From contig JALRME010000024.1 in assembly GCA_026120035.1 (NCBI GenBank), positions 434,001 through 498,000 of the forward strand: DNA of 64,000 nucleotides, written 5' to 3'. Each line of letters opens with the position of its first letter. The first letter of the stretch is position 1. Positions 11,282 through 24,084 of this stretch are shown piece by piece. The position numbers and the translations under genes were made by a program. The DNA is from Coleophoma eucalyptorum (Eukaryota; Ascomycota; Leotiomycetes; Helotiales; Dermateaceae). Under the pieces are notes generated by a model. It searched no databases. It was given only the letters and a program-made list of their open reading frames with translations, and was not told the DNA's origin.

Positions 11282-13207
11282 ATGCCACACCAAATTCTTT
11301 CTAGGGCGGATGTTGCGAAGAACAACTCCGAGGATAGCCTCTGGCTCATCATCGACAGTAAAGTCTATGATGTGACGGACTTTTTAGATGCCCATCCCGG
11401 CGGAGAAGCGGTTCTGAAACAGGTTGCTGGACAAGACGCCACCGAGGCATTCTACAGTTTGTTTTTGCTTCCCAACAAGAATAATCTCCAGTTTGCAAGA
11501 AGCTCCCGAGCTAATCCCCTCGAATCCTAGACCTCCACAGACACGAAGTCCTGACTGGGAAATACGCCAGCCTATGCATCGGTACCCTCGAGGGCGAGAA
11601 GTCTCAGGTTATCACGCAGAAACCGGGTGAACTTAGCGTCGTCCCGTATGGCGAGCCGACGTGGTTGACGCCCCAATTCAAGTCGCCTTATTATAATGAC
11701 AGTCATCGACGATTGCAGAAGGCGATGAGGGAATTCACGGACTTACATGTTACGCCCGTTGCACAGGAGTGTGAGAAGTCGGGCGAGTATATCCCTCAGG
11801 ACCTGATTGATAAGATGAGCAAGGCGGGGATCTTGCATATGAGATTGGTGAGTCGGAGTCTTCTATTGGGAGTTGCTTGGCCTGACTTTCGACGGTAGGG
11901 TCCTGGGAAGCATTTGCATGGCGTTGAGTTACTAGGTAAGATCATTGGCGCCACATTGAGGAGAGTTTTCTAATGGCCAATTCCCAGGTGGCATTGTCAA
12001 GGGAGAAGAGTTTGATTATTTCCATGATATGATCGTCTCGCAAGAGATGACAAGAGCAAATGTAAGACCTACCTTGAACCTCACGACGTGCTATTGGCTT
12101 ATCATCACACAGGCTCGAGGCTTCCAAGACGGAAACATGGCCGGAATGACTATCGCTCTGACTGCAATTCTTCAGTTTGCCAACAATGAAACTTTCAAGA
12201 AGAAGATAGCAGATGAATGTTTTAGTGGCCACAAGAAGATCTGTCTAGCCATCACCGAGGCATTTGCCGGCTCAGATGTTGCAGGTATCAGAACTACAGC
12301 CGAGAAAACCAAAGATGGTAAACACTACATCGTCAACGGCACCAAGAAGTGGATTACGAATGGTGTGTGGTGTGACTACTTCATTACTGGAGTCAAGACC
12401 GACAAGGGTTTGAGTGTCGTGCTTATTGAGCGAGGCGAGGGCGTTGAAACAACACAGATCAAGACCTCTTACTCGACGACGGCTGGGACTGCGTTTATCA
12501 CTTTTGACAATGTCAAGGTCCCGGTGGAGAATCTGTTAGGTGTGGAGAATAAGGGTATCCATGTCATTGTGGGTCTCACCTTCTTATATTCTTGATTTTG
12601 GCTAATTGATACTTAGCTTTCCAACTTCAACCATGAGCGGTGGATGATGGCGTGTGGAGTCATCAGATCCATGCGAAGTAAGTGATTGAACAGCAGCTGT
12701 CTCCTTTCTACACCGAGAAGACTATTCTCATCTCCACATTTCACAAGTTTGGGTGCAGAGTGCTAACCCTCCTCCTTCACTACAGCTGTCACGGAAGAGT
12801 GCATGAAATGGGCCAACCAGCGCATGGTCTTTGGCAAGAAATTAATGGACCAGGCCGTAATCCGCCAGAAGCTCGCCAAGATGATCGCCCACTGTGAGGC
12901 CAACCAAGCATGGCTCGAGAACGTCACGTACCAAATGACGCTGATGCCCTACAGCCAACAAGCGACGCACCTCGCCGGCCCCATTGGCCTGCTCAAGATG
13001 TTTGCGACACGTAGCGCGCACGAGATTGCAGATGAGTCCGTTCAGATTTTCGGTGGCAGAGGTCTGACCCAAACGGGTATGGGGAGGGTGATTGAGATGT
13101 TTAACCGTGGGTATAAATTTGATGCGATTCTGGGCGGTGCAGAGGAGGTGCTAGGAGATTTGGGCGTCAGACAGGCGTTGAAGCATATGCCGAAGAGCAT
13201 GTTGTGA
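11282..13207 (+). CDS. cytochrome b5 / acyl-CoA dehydrogenase fusion
   Basis: Seven exons: 11282-11456, 11531-11847, 11899-11935, 11988-12061, 12113-12568, 12617-12677 and 12786-13207, giving 513 aa. Residues 1 to about 85 form a cytochrome b5 fold, with heme His38 in HPGG and a second His in the LHRHEV segment (61-65). The rest is an acyl-CoA dehydrogenase: the FAGSDVAGI stretch, YIVNGTKKWITNG, then QIFGGRGLTQTGMGRV and ILGGAEEVLGDL near the C-terminus. It should oxidise an acyl-CoA to the enoyl-CoA using FAD, with electrons possibly passed through the fused heme. There is no room for a mitochondrial presequence, because b5 begins at residue 3. The protein ends Ser-Met-Leu, at best a weak PTS1-like tail. 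Intron 1 uses GTTTGT; the choice restores Asn-Leu-His-Arg-His. Intron 5 starts GTGGGT. Confidence 0.88.
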
Positions 13208-16200
13208 GTAGGCCAGTGGTATGCGGAAAAGGGCATAGATTCATATAGAAAGAATATTCGCCATGCTGAACTAGACATTTCGAAGATATCATCTGTCGCT
13301 ACGCTTACAATAGATGCCCTTTGCTATATCTATCTCTACAAGATTAAGATTAACACACGACACTGGCGGAATTACCGAGAAAGTATATTAGCAATAATCA
13401 AATTGAGTTATCCAAGATGTAATAGTAGCTACACGCTATTGTATGAGCTATCTGTACAGGGCTGAGACTATCATTTAAATGATTTCATTTGCCATTCCTC
13501 CATGGCTGTAGTGAAGACTTGTCTTGAAAACCACCTTCTCTGCCGAAGAACACGCTACAGCAGGCCTCGTCAATTCAAGTACTCTCTTCCCTTTTCCAAT
13601 TCAAGTCTCAGATAATCTACGCAACCGAAATAATACTTATTTATTTATATAAGATTGTGTCCCCCAGCGTCGTTGAGGACGGCCAAGTACGAAAGCATGT
13701 GGAGGGATTCTATTTCCTTACTCGTTTAATCCTACCATGACCATTCAGCTATGGGTGTCTTTTCAGCTCTCGAGAGTCAAGACATGCATCAATAGATGCG
13801 GTGGCCGATGGATGCGGGCCAGGGCACGACGGGAACTTTTGACTTTGTGCTTTGATGCGTTGCAGTGCGTGTGCGGTGTGTGTTGTGTTTTGGAAATAGG
13901 ATAGGTATAGAGTAGACAAGGACGAGATGCACGCGTGTATATGTAAAGATAGTTTGCATGTAGCTACAATATATGCTGGCGACCAACCTTGGTCTGAAGT
14001 ACTAACGAAGAGGAGTTTGCGAATGGGAGTTTCGACTTGACAGCAGAAGCGTGGGTGCGGCAACGTTCTGGAAACACGTCCGCTGCTCTCGCATTAGGGT
14101 TGGCTTGGGTTCGGACGGAAATGGAAGTTGGTCCGTCGTCTGCTGTTCTTCCTTCTGCTGCTGCTCGGACTGAGGAGGACTGAGCCCAGAAATTGAAACG
14201 GAGGATGGATGGATGAGTAGATTCGAAATCGATATTCATTCTCAGGAGGGATTGCGATGGCTGGAGCGAAGCGATGGAAAGTACAGTACACAAACCTACA
14301 GGCCATGCATGCAGGGCCCGCAAGCAATACTCGCTTGTGTATACTTACTTTCTTTACTGTACGACCTGATTCAGTTCTGACTAGCTAGTTACTTTAGCTG
14401 TGGGTGCATGATTCGACAAGTTGGCGTCGCCATGATCAACGGTAAGAGAGTGCTTCCACCAAACCTTCTGGATCTCTCAGATGACGTCCATCTAATGATT
14501 AGACTTTTGGGTTTTTTTGGGCCTGCTCCGCCATTTCCGCAAGAGGGTGCCTTTTTGGTTTGTTGCTCGAACGCCAAGCAACTGGGTCGTCATCGTGAGA
14601 GTTGGTACTGGTGCTTTGTGACGATTTCTGGTTCACCAAGATATAGACTGTTTTATGAGCTCCTGTTGGAGATAAGGAATATAATTGCAGCTATAGGGAT
14701 GAGGAAATTAGATGCATGGGGGAAGGCGGGAGGGCAGAGTAGCGGTAGGGCGCATGAGAGTCGCATTGTTCGTCTTGAGACTTCGCGTCGGGGCTTTGAT
14801 AGCAAATATGGAGGGCTGGTGCGGATGGGATTGTTAAGCAAGGCATGCAAGATAGGCAGGAAAGAACGATGGTACGCATCATAGCAAGCATGATCCTGTC
14901 CAGGGCCGGGTGCAGGACAGCAGGACAGCGATGGATGGATAGCGGTTCCTGATTGCATCTTATCAACATGGCTGCCCAGCTGGACTATCGCGCGAACGTG
15001 GCAACAGCTCGTGCTTTCTTTTCCCCTAAGGAACTCGGGCGGGTAAGGCTCCCTTATGCATCGTCGGGGGCGCGCTATACATAGGATGCACGGCACTTGA
15101 GCGGAGACCAAGCGGTTTGATGTTCACGCCGAACGGAGCTCCTGTAGCTGGAGGTAAATGAGATTGGATTATCTTAAAGTAGATCCCCTTGGTTGACCAT
15201 GCCTTGCCTGGCCTTGGGGGTGGGATGTTCCTGCCTCGTGCCGTGCTCCTTCTGGATGGTCCGAGAAAGGAGCAGCGGAATAGCTGGGGCGAGGGTGCGA
15301 ATAGACAACAGATGCTGGATCATCGACCTGGCTGGTTCGTGTGCAGGTCGGTATATACGGTACAAACAAGCCCAGATTCAGAGACATCACATTCTTCACT
15401 TTCAGTCACATCATCGGCGGGTGCAATATCATGTGACGAATGCTCAAGTGACACGTCGGCTGGCCAGTCCGAGTCTGGATCTGGATGGGCAGGCGCATCT
15501 AGACTGATTTCGAATCCGGTCACTTCTGGAGCCTTCGACGGAGCAAAGTCAGCAAAGTAGGGAAAGTAAGTAAGTAAGTAAGTATACGGACGAGGACGAA
15601 GGCACAAAGGGACGCTGCAGTCCAGCCCAGTCCAGTCCGGTCTCCATGCCCGTCCTAGTGTCTGGTCCAGCCTCAAGCTGCCATTGCCCATGCCAGTGCC
15701 AATGCCAATGCCAATGCAGAGAGATGGAAAGGCGGATGGGAATGCGAGTGCAGTCCAGTCCACTTCAGTCCATCAGTTCGGGTGGGCGTTCATTCGTACG
15801 TTTCTGCGATCCCTCGGTCGCCCCGTTTCCTCGATCCTTCCTTCGTGTCGTCGTTCGTTCGGGCCGGCGGCGAGTCGCAGCCAGAGCTGCACGGCGCTGC
15901 ACTGTACTGCACTGCACACTGCACAGCACAGCATGAGCTTGGATAGCCCCAGACGCTTTCGTGATTCCGCCACCATGCTTAGGCGAAGTATTGGGACGGG
16001 GAGTGGAATTGCCATCTGAGCCTTGCCTTACCGTACCAAATAGGTCCCGGCCATTTAGTCAGTCCAGGTGCTGAGCCGAGACAACCAGGTAGGAGGTGTA
16101 CGAGTAAGTAAAGCCAGTCAGTCAGCCAGCCAGCCAGCCAGCGCGCCAGGCCATCTTGCTGCTACTTATTATGGATTGAACTGCCCATCTGTTTCCTAAT

Positions 16201-16488
16201 TCCTATTTCCTCCTTCCTGTCATACCACTTCTCTCGACGCCTTCAATCTACCTGCCTACCTACATCCATCTCCACTTCCCTCTGGACGTCTGCATCTCTA
16301 CCGCGTACACGTTCTGCCAACGCAAGCCCGACCTCGTCATTAACCACTGCACGCTCGTCACTCTCCGTCCAACGCCGACATCGTATCGCCTCCCGTCCGC
16401 TCTCATCCACCTTATCTATCTCACACGACCCAACAACACCCTTCTCCCCTTCTCAACCACGAATCCAATTCTCGCACCCCTTTCAACT
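13208..16488. other. 3.3-kb gene-free stretch with simple repeats near its right end
   Basis: Two overlapping frames on opposite strands (14408-14884 plus, 15111-14653 minus) have no recognisable domain and are not called. From about 15560 the DNA holds several short tandem repeats. The last 300 bases before the ubiquitin-like gene are pyrimidine-rich (CTTCC and CTACC runs) and read as promoter and leader. Confidence 0.5.
15565..15584. repeat. short (GTAA)n tandem repeat
   Basis: About five copies of the 4-base unit gtaa sit in the leader-distal promoter of the ubiquitin-like/AN1 gene. Just downstream are CAATGC repeats (about 15697-15718) and, further on, CAGC repeats (about 16120-16145). 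Confidence 0.75.
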
Positions 16489-17202
16489 ATGTCTACCTCA
16501 TCTACTCCCTCAAGTTCGCGCTCTGCTTCTCCCGAATTCACTTCCACCATGCAAATCTTCGTCAAGAACGTCTCAGGTTCCAGTAAGTTCCACAGCATCG
16601 GTGGCTTTGGGACCCCTAAACCCAAAGATGACCCACCCACGTCACACGATGAGTTACTAACACCACGAACAGCAATCCCTATAACGGTGCCATCAGACCT
16701 GTCAATCCAAAATCTCAAGACACTTTTATCTGTACGAACACATCTTCCCGAATCCGATCTGCGACTCGTCTACGCTGGCAAGCACTTGTCACCGAATAGC
16801 ACACTCGAGGAGAACCATATCGCACGAGACAGCACACTTCACCTCGCCCTCCCACTCCGTGGCGGTATGCCGCCAAAGAAGATCCGTTGCACATACAAGG
16901 ACTGCCGAGAAGGAGCTCAACGCATTATAGGAGACTGCGGTTTCTGCAATGGGCATTACTGTGGCAAGCACCGCTTGTTAGAAGACCACAAGTGCGATGG
17001 TCTGGAAGACGTAAGTAATCCCTCTAGTCTTTCCCTTGCTTCTTTGTCGAAGACGGGGTCGACAACCCCTGAATGGTGGTTAGTTGGATTACAAGAAGTA
17101 CTAGAGGCTAACATGGCTTGAAATCAGTGCAAGAAGGAATCACACGATCGTAACGCTGCGCAGTTGAATGCAGAGCGTACTCATGTCATCAAGGGAATCT
17201 AG
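16489..17202 (+). CDS. ubiquitin-like domain fused to AN1 zinc finger
   Basis: Three exons, 16489-16582, 16673-17010 and 17128-17202, give 168 aa. After a 20-residue Ser-rich leader, residues 21-96 form a ubiquitin-like module of exactly 76 residues. It starts MQIFVKN and ends LPLRGG, with ubiquitin's AGK around Lys48, and STLHL near the end. Position 63 is Arg instead of Lys, and the hydrophobic patch is Val8/Val44/Ala70. From Met97 comes an AN1 finger with spacing C-x4-C-x9-C-x2-C-x4-C-x2-H-x5-H-x-C, all eight ligands present, then a short charged helix. AN1 proteins work in ubiquitin-proteasome and stress pathways. Two readings remain: an uncleaved adaptor like the Xenopus An1 fusion protein, or a precursor cut after Gly96. 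Intron 1 (90 nt) has a perfect TACTAAC branch site. Confidence 0.9.
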
Positions 17203-18650
17203 ATGCCGTCTTTGGGATCGTCTTTGGGTTAGACAAATATGGGCTCACGCGAGGGATGGATAAACTTCAGGGGGGTTTGAGCCAGGAGCTGGGCGTTTCC
17301 TGGCTTATTCATACGTTCGATCGACTACGATGATTCTATTATCGGACATCTGAGGAAGATCTACTTATACCACTTTGTGGCATCCTCTTCCGCCCTCGCC
17401 ACATCGTCAACATCAACAACTCGCTTCCTAGCACCGTTGTAAACATCATCCTCCTCGTCATCACTTTGTTTTCTTGCGTTGCGTGTGCGTTTGGGGGAAT
17501 CAACTTCTTAATTAGCGGGCGTAAGGATAATCTCCTGGATGGGAATTCGAATTTACATTTTCTTCATATCTTGGCTTCGTACTTTTCTCTCTGTGTTTTT
17601 GATTCAAGCTTCGTTTCTTGCTTACTATGTCTGTTTGACCGCAAAACCGCATAGCATATTTGCTTGCAGGCACCTTGGAGGGGTTTGAGTGCGGTCTATC
17701 TTGCCTCTGTTTTGCCTGCATATAGAAGGATAACATTCAAGAAACTTACGTTTATACATCATTCACAGTTTTCCATCGTAAAAATACATGTGACTAGGTT
17801 TTCGACATGCCTGACGCTGTCACGCTGTTTGAAAACTATACACTTCAAAAGTTGACCTCCCGGCCAGCGAAGAAAGAAATCGCCGACGCTACGTACATCA
17901 AGTGAGACAATCTACCAAATCTACCTACAGATCATGCAAATATGGCCGATACGACTGAAGGGATCCGAAGAAAAACGCGACCAAGGCTTGGGTAGAGAAA
18001 GCTAGCGTTTAAGTGACTATTATATGAGTTACTACCGACTGACCTGGAGTGAGTTGCAGGAGTAGTTGACCTGTGAAGCGAATTTACCATCTACATCTTG
18101 CAGAGAATCCAAGAAGAAAGCGATCGAGACTCGAACTTGAATTGCAGGGTAGCTGGCATCTACTTGTTGTTGTTACAATGTGCCTGGTATTTGGTTTGGA
18201 AGTGAGATGATGGAGTTATTGGGCGCGGAAGCGAGTATTTGACTTGTTGTTGTATAGAAATGTATCGTCCCAAAGTAGGCGACTAGCTCGGAGTGGGAAC
18301 TATAGGTCTGAAGTGAAGCTTTGTTGACTTGAAAGACAAAATTTACCTATATCTTGGAGAGAATCCTTGCGGAAGGGGAACAAGGCTTGAGTGTAGGCAG
18401 GTAGTGTTTAGTTGTTGGCCAATAGGTCACTGGCCTGGAGTGAATTGATTATATAGCCTATTAAGAAATCCAGGTAGAAGGCTATCAAGCTTCCTACCTG
18501 TTCGGATGTGGGTGACTAAGTAGATAGCCAGCGCTCACTTATAATAGTAGATCAACATACAGTCATCTTGGCAAGCCCAACTTTTTTGTTCATTTATTTT
18601 TATTTTTACTAATTTGATATCTAATAGCTCATCAAAGGCTAAGGTCAGAC
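17203..18650. other. intergenic region between convergent genes with degenerate repeats
   Basis: 1.45 kb between two gene ends (AN1 gene on plus, FDH on minus). No ORF is supported. The right half contains related, diverged segments described as a separate repeat feature. Confidence 0.55.
17957..18510. repeat. diverged direct repeats, three to four units
   Basis: Related blocks recur on the same strand. One aligns 17957-18057 with 18355-18448; both carry caaggcttg (17982, 18380), a gtgttta/gcgttta block and cctggagtga (18042, 18434). A second aligns about 18065-18115 with 18322-18370; both read ttgac.tg.aa, an atttacc block and gagaatcc. A weaker fourth copy begins near 18468 (gaaatccaggtagaag). 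Spacing between blocks is irregular and units differ at many sites, so this is an old tandem array or decayed element, not a fresh satellite. Confidence 0.6.
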
Positions 18651-20152
<1,502 letters not shown>

Positions 20153-22636
20153 TTTGTAATATAAATGAGAAATTGGACACCTTGGTGGATAGTGCGGGTT
20201 TTTTTGAGAGGAGGAGAGCTCTCAAGGTGTAGCTGGTTTTTTATGACGAGAGGGGAATGAGGGGTCGGGTAGAATGAAAAATGTCTATGTCAATGTCCCG
20301 CTTCTGCTGTCTTGTTAGGGGCTTGGCGGCCGGGTTTCGGGATTGATCTGGGCCAAAACGCACTGGAGCAAAGGGATTTAGTTCGGGTTTGAGATGGAGT
20401 TGATAATCCGTTGAAATTGCTCGTATAGAAAGTAATGGCTAGATCACTCGATTGGCGGTGCGGCAGTTATGGTATTGGATGGTTGTTCGCAATGGAAGAC
20501 GTGGACAATGAGGGGTTCAAGGTTTGGTGGTTGGGGATGGTCTTCACTCTTATGTATGGTTGGAGAATGAATAGGTGCTTGCATGTCTCTTACCGTTCTG
20601 CGCCTTGCCTTCGTGTTATGCCGCAAAGCGGAAGTCAGGACGATAGACAGTATTGCTATATGCTGTAAGAAGTAAGCAAGTACGGTGCCTCGAGCATTGA
20701 CGATGGTTGTGGCTCTGATATCGTGGCCGGGACGGATGCCGAGTTACAGTCCTTGGTCGCAGATGCTTCGGCTTTGCACTTAGTCATTGCGCCGAGGATA
20801 TTTTGACCTCTTCGGGAGTAAGTTACCTCTTCTACTCCTCTCCATCTCTACTTAAGGCAAGGCATTTCTCGAGAACAGTGGGATCAACCATGTGTGAGTC
20901 AACTTTACTTAGCTTAGGAAGAAACAGCTGGAACAAGATCGAAAATGGGGGGCCAAGATGGACTTGGGCGCTGGACAAGGACAAGGACCGGAACAAGGAC
21001 GAAGTTGACGCTCGAGTCACATGACTATCGACTATCAGCTTATCGGTATTATGTATTACCTAAGCCGGCGCACAGCTGCTTACCTCATCCATCATCATCA
21101 CTTGTCCCTCATCACGGCTTTTCAAGTTGCTGAGCCCTTCGCCGTCACCCGTCACGCATCCCTTGGTTCAGCTCAGCTCTGCCGTTACAACTCCTGCCTT
21201 CAGATTGATTGTTAACCCTTGCACTTCTTTCCTTCTTTCCTTCCTCCCATCATTCCATACCAATAGTTTGCTGCCTCACTCCCAACAACGTGGGCCGGCC
21301 CTTTTCCCGGTCGTCTCGCTCGTCTATGTCCCACCGGAATGGCTCGTAGCAACCCGTCCTCCCAAAAGAATGTCGATTAGCGACAGATCTTTCCCCCGTC
21401 TGCTCTACCCATGGAATGGCAGGTGAGAAATAGGCATGTAACGGTTGAGTTGTCACTTTTCTTCTTTCACCAGCAGCCCCGTTAGTCTTTCTTATTCGGT
21501 GGTCCGGGCGGTGGTGGTGGTGGAGTTGATGGATGGCGTGCGGATTCTCGATCGTCGGTTTGCTCTGTTTGGCGGCACTGCCTTCTAGGTCTGAGCCATT
21601 AACGATGAAGCCACTCGCTGAAGCCAAGTCAATCTATGTCTGACGGAAGAAAAAAAAGGTCGCAGATTTTTTGTCAGACACTCAGACATGTTGGGCCTTT
21701 TCTCGCTCTTGCTGCCACTTCATATATTGCTTTTTCTCGCAAATCTGGTCGAAGGGTCTTTGCATCATCTGAAGATCAGCTGGGTCCCGGCAAGCCGCAT
21801 GCTGCCTCAGCGCGCCTCGAATATCTTAGATGCTCACACAATGCCAACGAGAGAAAATGCGTGTGCCGTGTCTTGCCCAATGGCGTCACCTTGTCATCTC
21901 GAGCAATGCCACTATAGAGAAACACGGCCGGGGAAGAAGGGATATGGGACAAGATGGTTTTCCTTTTCCCTGGTACTCGCTCGTACACTTTGAGCGCACG
22001 GCTCAGCTTGATCGGGTTGGGTCAGGGTGGAATACTACAAGTGCTGTTTCTGTCGAGTCGACTTAGTCGAGCGGAGCGGAGCATGCTTGGGAGCATTCCA
22101 GCACTATTGTCTGCTGAGGCCATCCAAACCTTCCCACTGGCGAGTGAAAAACGAATACTGTGCTTTGTCTCTGGATTTATTTTTCTGTTACTTCTCGCAA
22201 AGTGGTTCCACCGGACTGTAATTATTGAGTCCTGACTAACCTGAGCTATGAGTATAAATACCTCCATCATGTCTCTTCAACAAACTCTTTCTCCTTCATC
22301 TTCATTCCTCATTCTGTCTTCTTTCAGTGGAACATACACCAAGTCATTCCTTCAGTCCTGTTTTGCCTCGCTACCTTATCAGGTCTTCTTATCCTCAAGT
22401 TCACTTTTCAACCTGTTCATCAAAGCTTTCGGTCAGCCACGCCGTATCTGTGTTCAAGTGTTCCAGATTGCACTACCACCAGATAGTCACGCCTGACAAG
22501 CGACCAATTCGATTCCGGTAGACGTCAAGCCTCCAACCACACCCAACTTCTTCCCCGCAGGCCTTTGCAATAAACCTCGCCAGTACAATCTCACTTTCAA
22601 GTCGAAATTCAAATCTCCATTGTCTAGACGCACGTA
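20153..22636. promoter_or_regulatory. 2.5-kb divergent intergenic region (FDH and MFS promoters)
   Basis: It lies between the starts of FDH (minus) and the monocarboxylate-type MFS gene (plus). No gene is supported; several frames under 130 codons overlap on both strands without domains. The right 380 bases are C/T-rich, as in a leader. A TATA-like box is listed separately. Confidence 0.5.
22253..22260 (+). promoter_or_regulatory. candidate TATA box for the MFS carrier gene
   Basis: TATAAATA is followed at once by a C/T-rich leader-like stretch. It is about 380 bases before the start codon, so the 5' untranslated region would be long. Confidence 0.4.
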
Positions 22637-24084
22637 ATGGATTTCAAGGACCCACAATCGCTCTCATCAGACATGGCCTCCGAAGGCGACAGCCGACCAA
22701 ACAGCTCGCATAGTGACTCCACAGCGGTAAATAGCTCAAACAGCTCGATTCGCTCCATCGAGAAAGAAAAATACAAGCTAGACCTCGAAGCTGGACTTTC
22801 CACTGCCGAAGCCGAAGAGAAGGGCGAACACCCTTACCCAGAAGGCGGCAAGCAAGCCTGGCTGGTCGTTTTTGGCTCCTGGTGTGCACTTTTTGCTGCT
22901 CTTGGCATCATGAACACAATGGGGTCTTACCAGGAATATATTACAGACAACCAGCTGAAGAACTACAGCGCTGGCGATATTGGCTGGATCTTCAGCATGT
23001 ACGCATTTCTTACCTTTGGTGGTGGAATTGTAGTTGGTCCGGCTTTCGACAAGTATGGCCCAAGGTGGTTGATTCTAAGCGGTAGCTTTGGCGTTTCGAT
23101 GAGCATGCTGCTTCTTGGAAACTGCCAGGGTGAGTTATTTTCAAGTCAAAAATTCTTGCTAGCATGCTAACTTTCTCCCCAGAGTACTGGCAATTCATGC
23201 TCGTCTTTGGAGTCCTTGGTGGACTTGGATCAGGACTCATCTTCTCCCCGGCGCTCGCCATCATCAGACACTATTTCATGGCAAAGCAGGGTGTGGCGAC
23301 TGGGGTAGCTGCGACTGGAGGAGCGATTGGTGGCATCATTTTCCCCCTCATGCTACAATATCTCATTCCAAGTTGTGGCTTCAACTTGGCAACAAAGTAC
23401 ATTGCGATAATTACTTTTGTGCTTTGCGCACTATCAAACATCTTCATTCGACCACGCCTTCCACCAGGAGGAACCATCTGGCCAGACGTCCGCATCTTTA
23501 GCGATGTTACCTTCTCGGTTACCGTCCTAGGAGTGTTCCTCCTCGAATTCGCTTTATTCATTCCTCTTACCTACGTTTCCTCATTTGCTACCAGCGCAGG
23601 TTTCTCTTCCGCGTTATCTTACAACGCCCTTATGTTCATTAACCTCGGATCGGTTTTTGGCCGTGCCTTGCCAGGCTACTTTGCGGATCGTATTGGTCAT
23701 TACAACGCGGCCATTATGGCCATTTTCCTGACCGTCATCTCCGTACTCGCCATTTGGCTCCCGGCCGGAAACACAGAAGCTGGCATTATTATGTTTGCCC
23801 TTCTATTCGGTTTCGGAAGTGGCTCTAATATCAGTTTGACCCCTGTCTGCGTCAGCCAGCTATGTCCTGTGGAAAAGATTGGTCGATACATTGCAACCTG
23901 CTACGCAGCTGTTTCTGTAGGCTGCTTAATCGGTGTTCCAATCGCAGGGCAGATCTTGGCTGGTGGTAATAACGGCTATCAAAATCTCATCATTTTCGTC
24001 GGTGCCTGCTACGTCGGCGGACTGCTGGCCTTCTTCTCCGCGAGAATACTAGCCAAGGGATGGAAGTTCTCGGAGAAGTTTTAA
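22637..24084 (+). CDS. MFS transporter, monocarboxylate transporter-like (MCT/Mch family)
   Basis: Two exons, 22637-23129 and 23183-24084, joined across a 53-nt intron, give 464 aa. A polar Ser-rich N-terminal tail of about 80 residues ends in HPYPEGGKQAWLVVFGSW, the usual entry into helix 1 in fungal MCT-like carriers. Twelve hydrophobic segments can be traced. The first-half DKYGPR loop and a second-half RIGHYN loop occupy the family's conserved cytosolic turns. GSYQEYI after helix 1 is also typical. Relatives include yeast Mch proteins and many plasma-membrane carriers of unknown cargo; the substrate cannot be predicted. There is no neighbouring biosynthetic gene. Met13 is a possible alternative start. 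Confidence 0.88.

Noticed and set aside
14408..15111. Overlapping 158- and 152-codon frames on opposite strands
   Set aside because: No domain, no convincing splice context, and mutual overlap suggest chance open frames.
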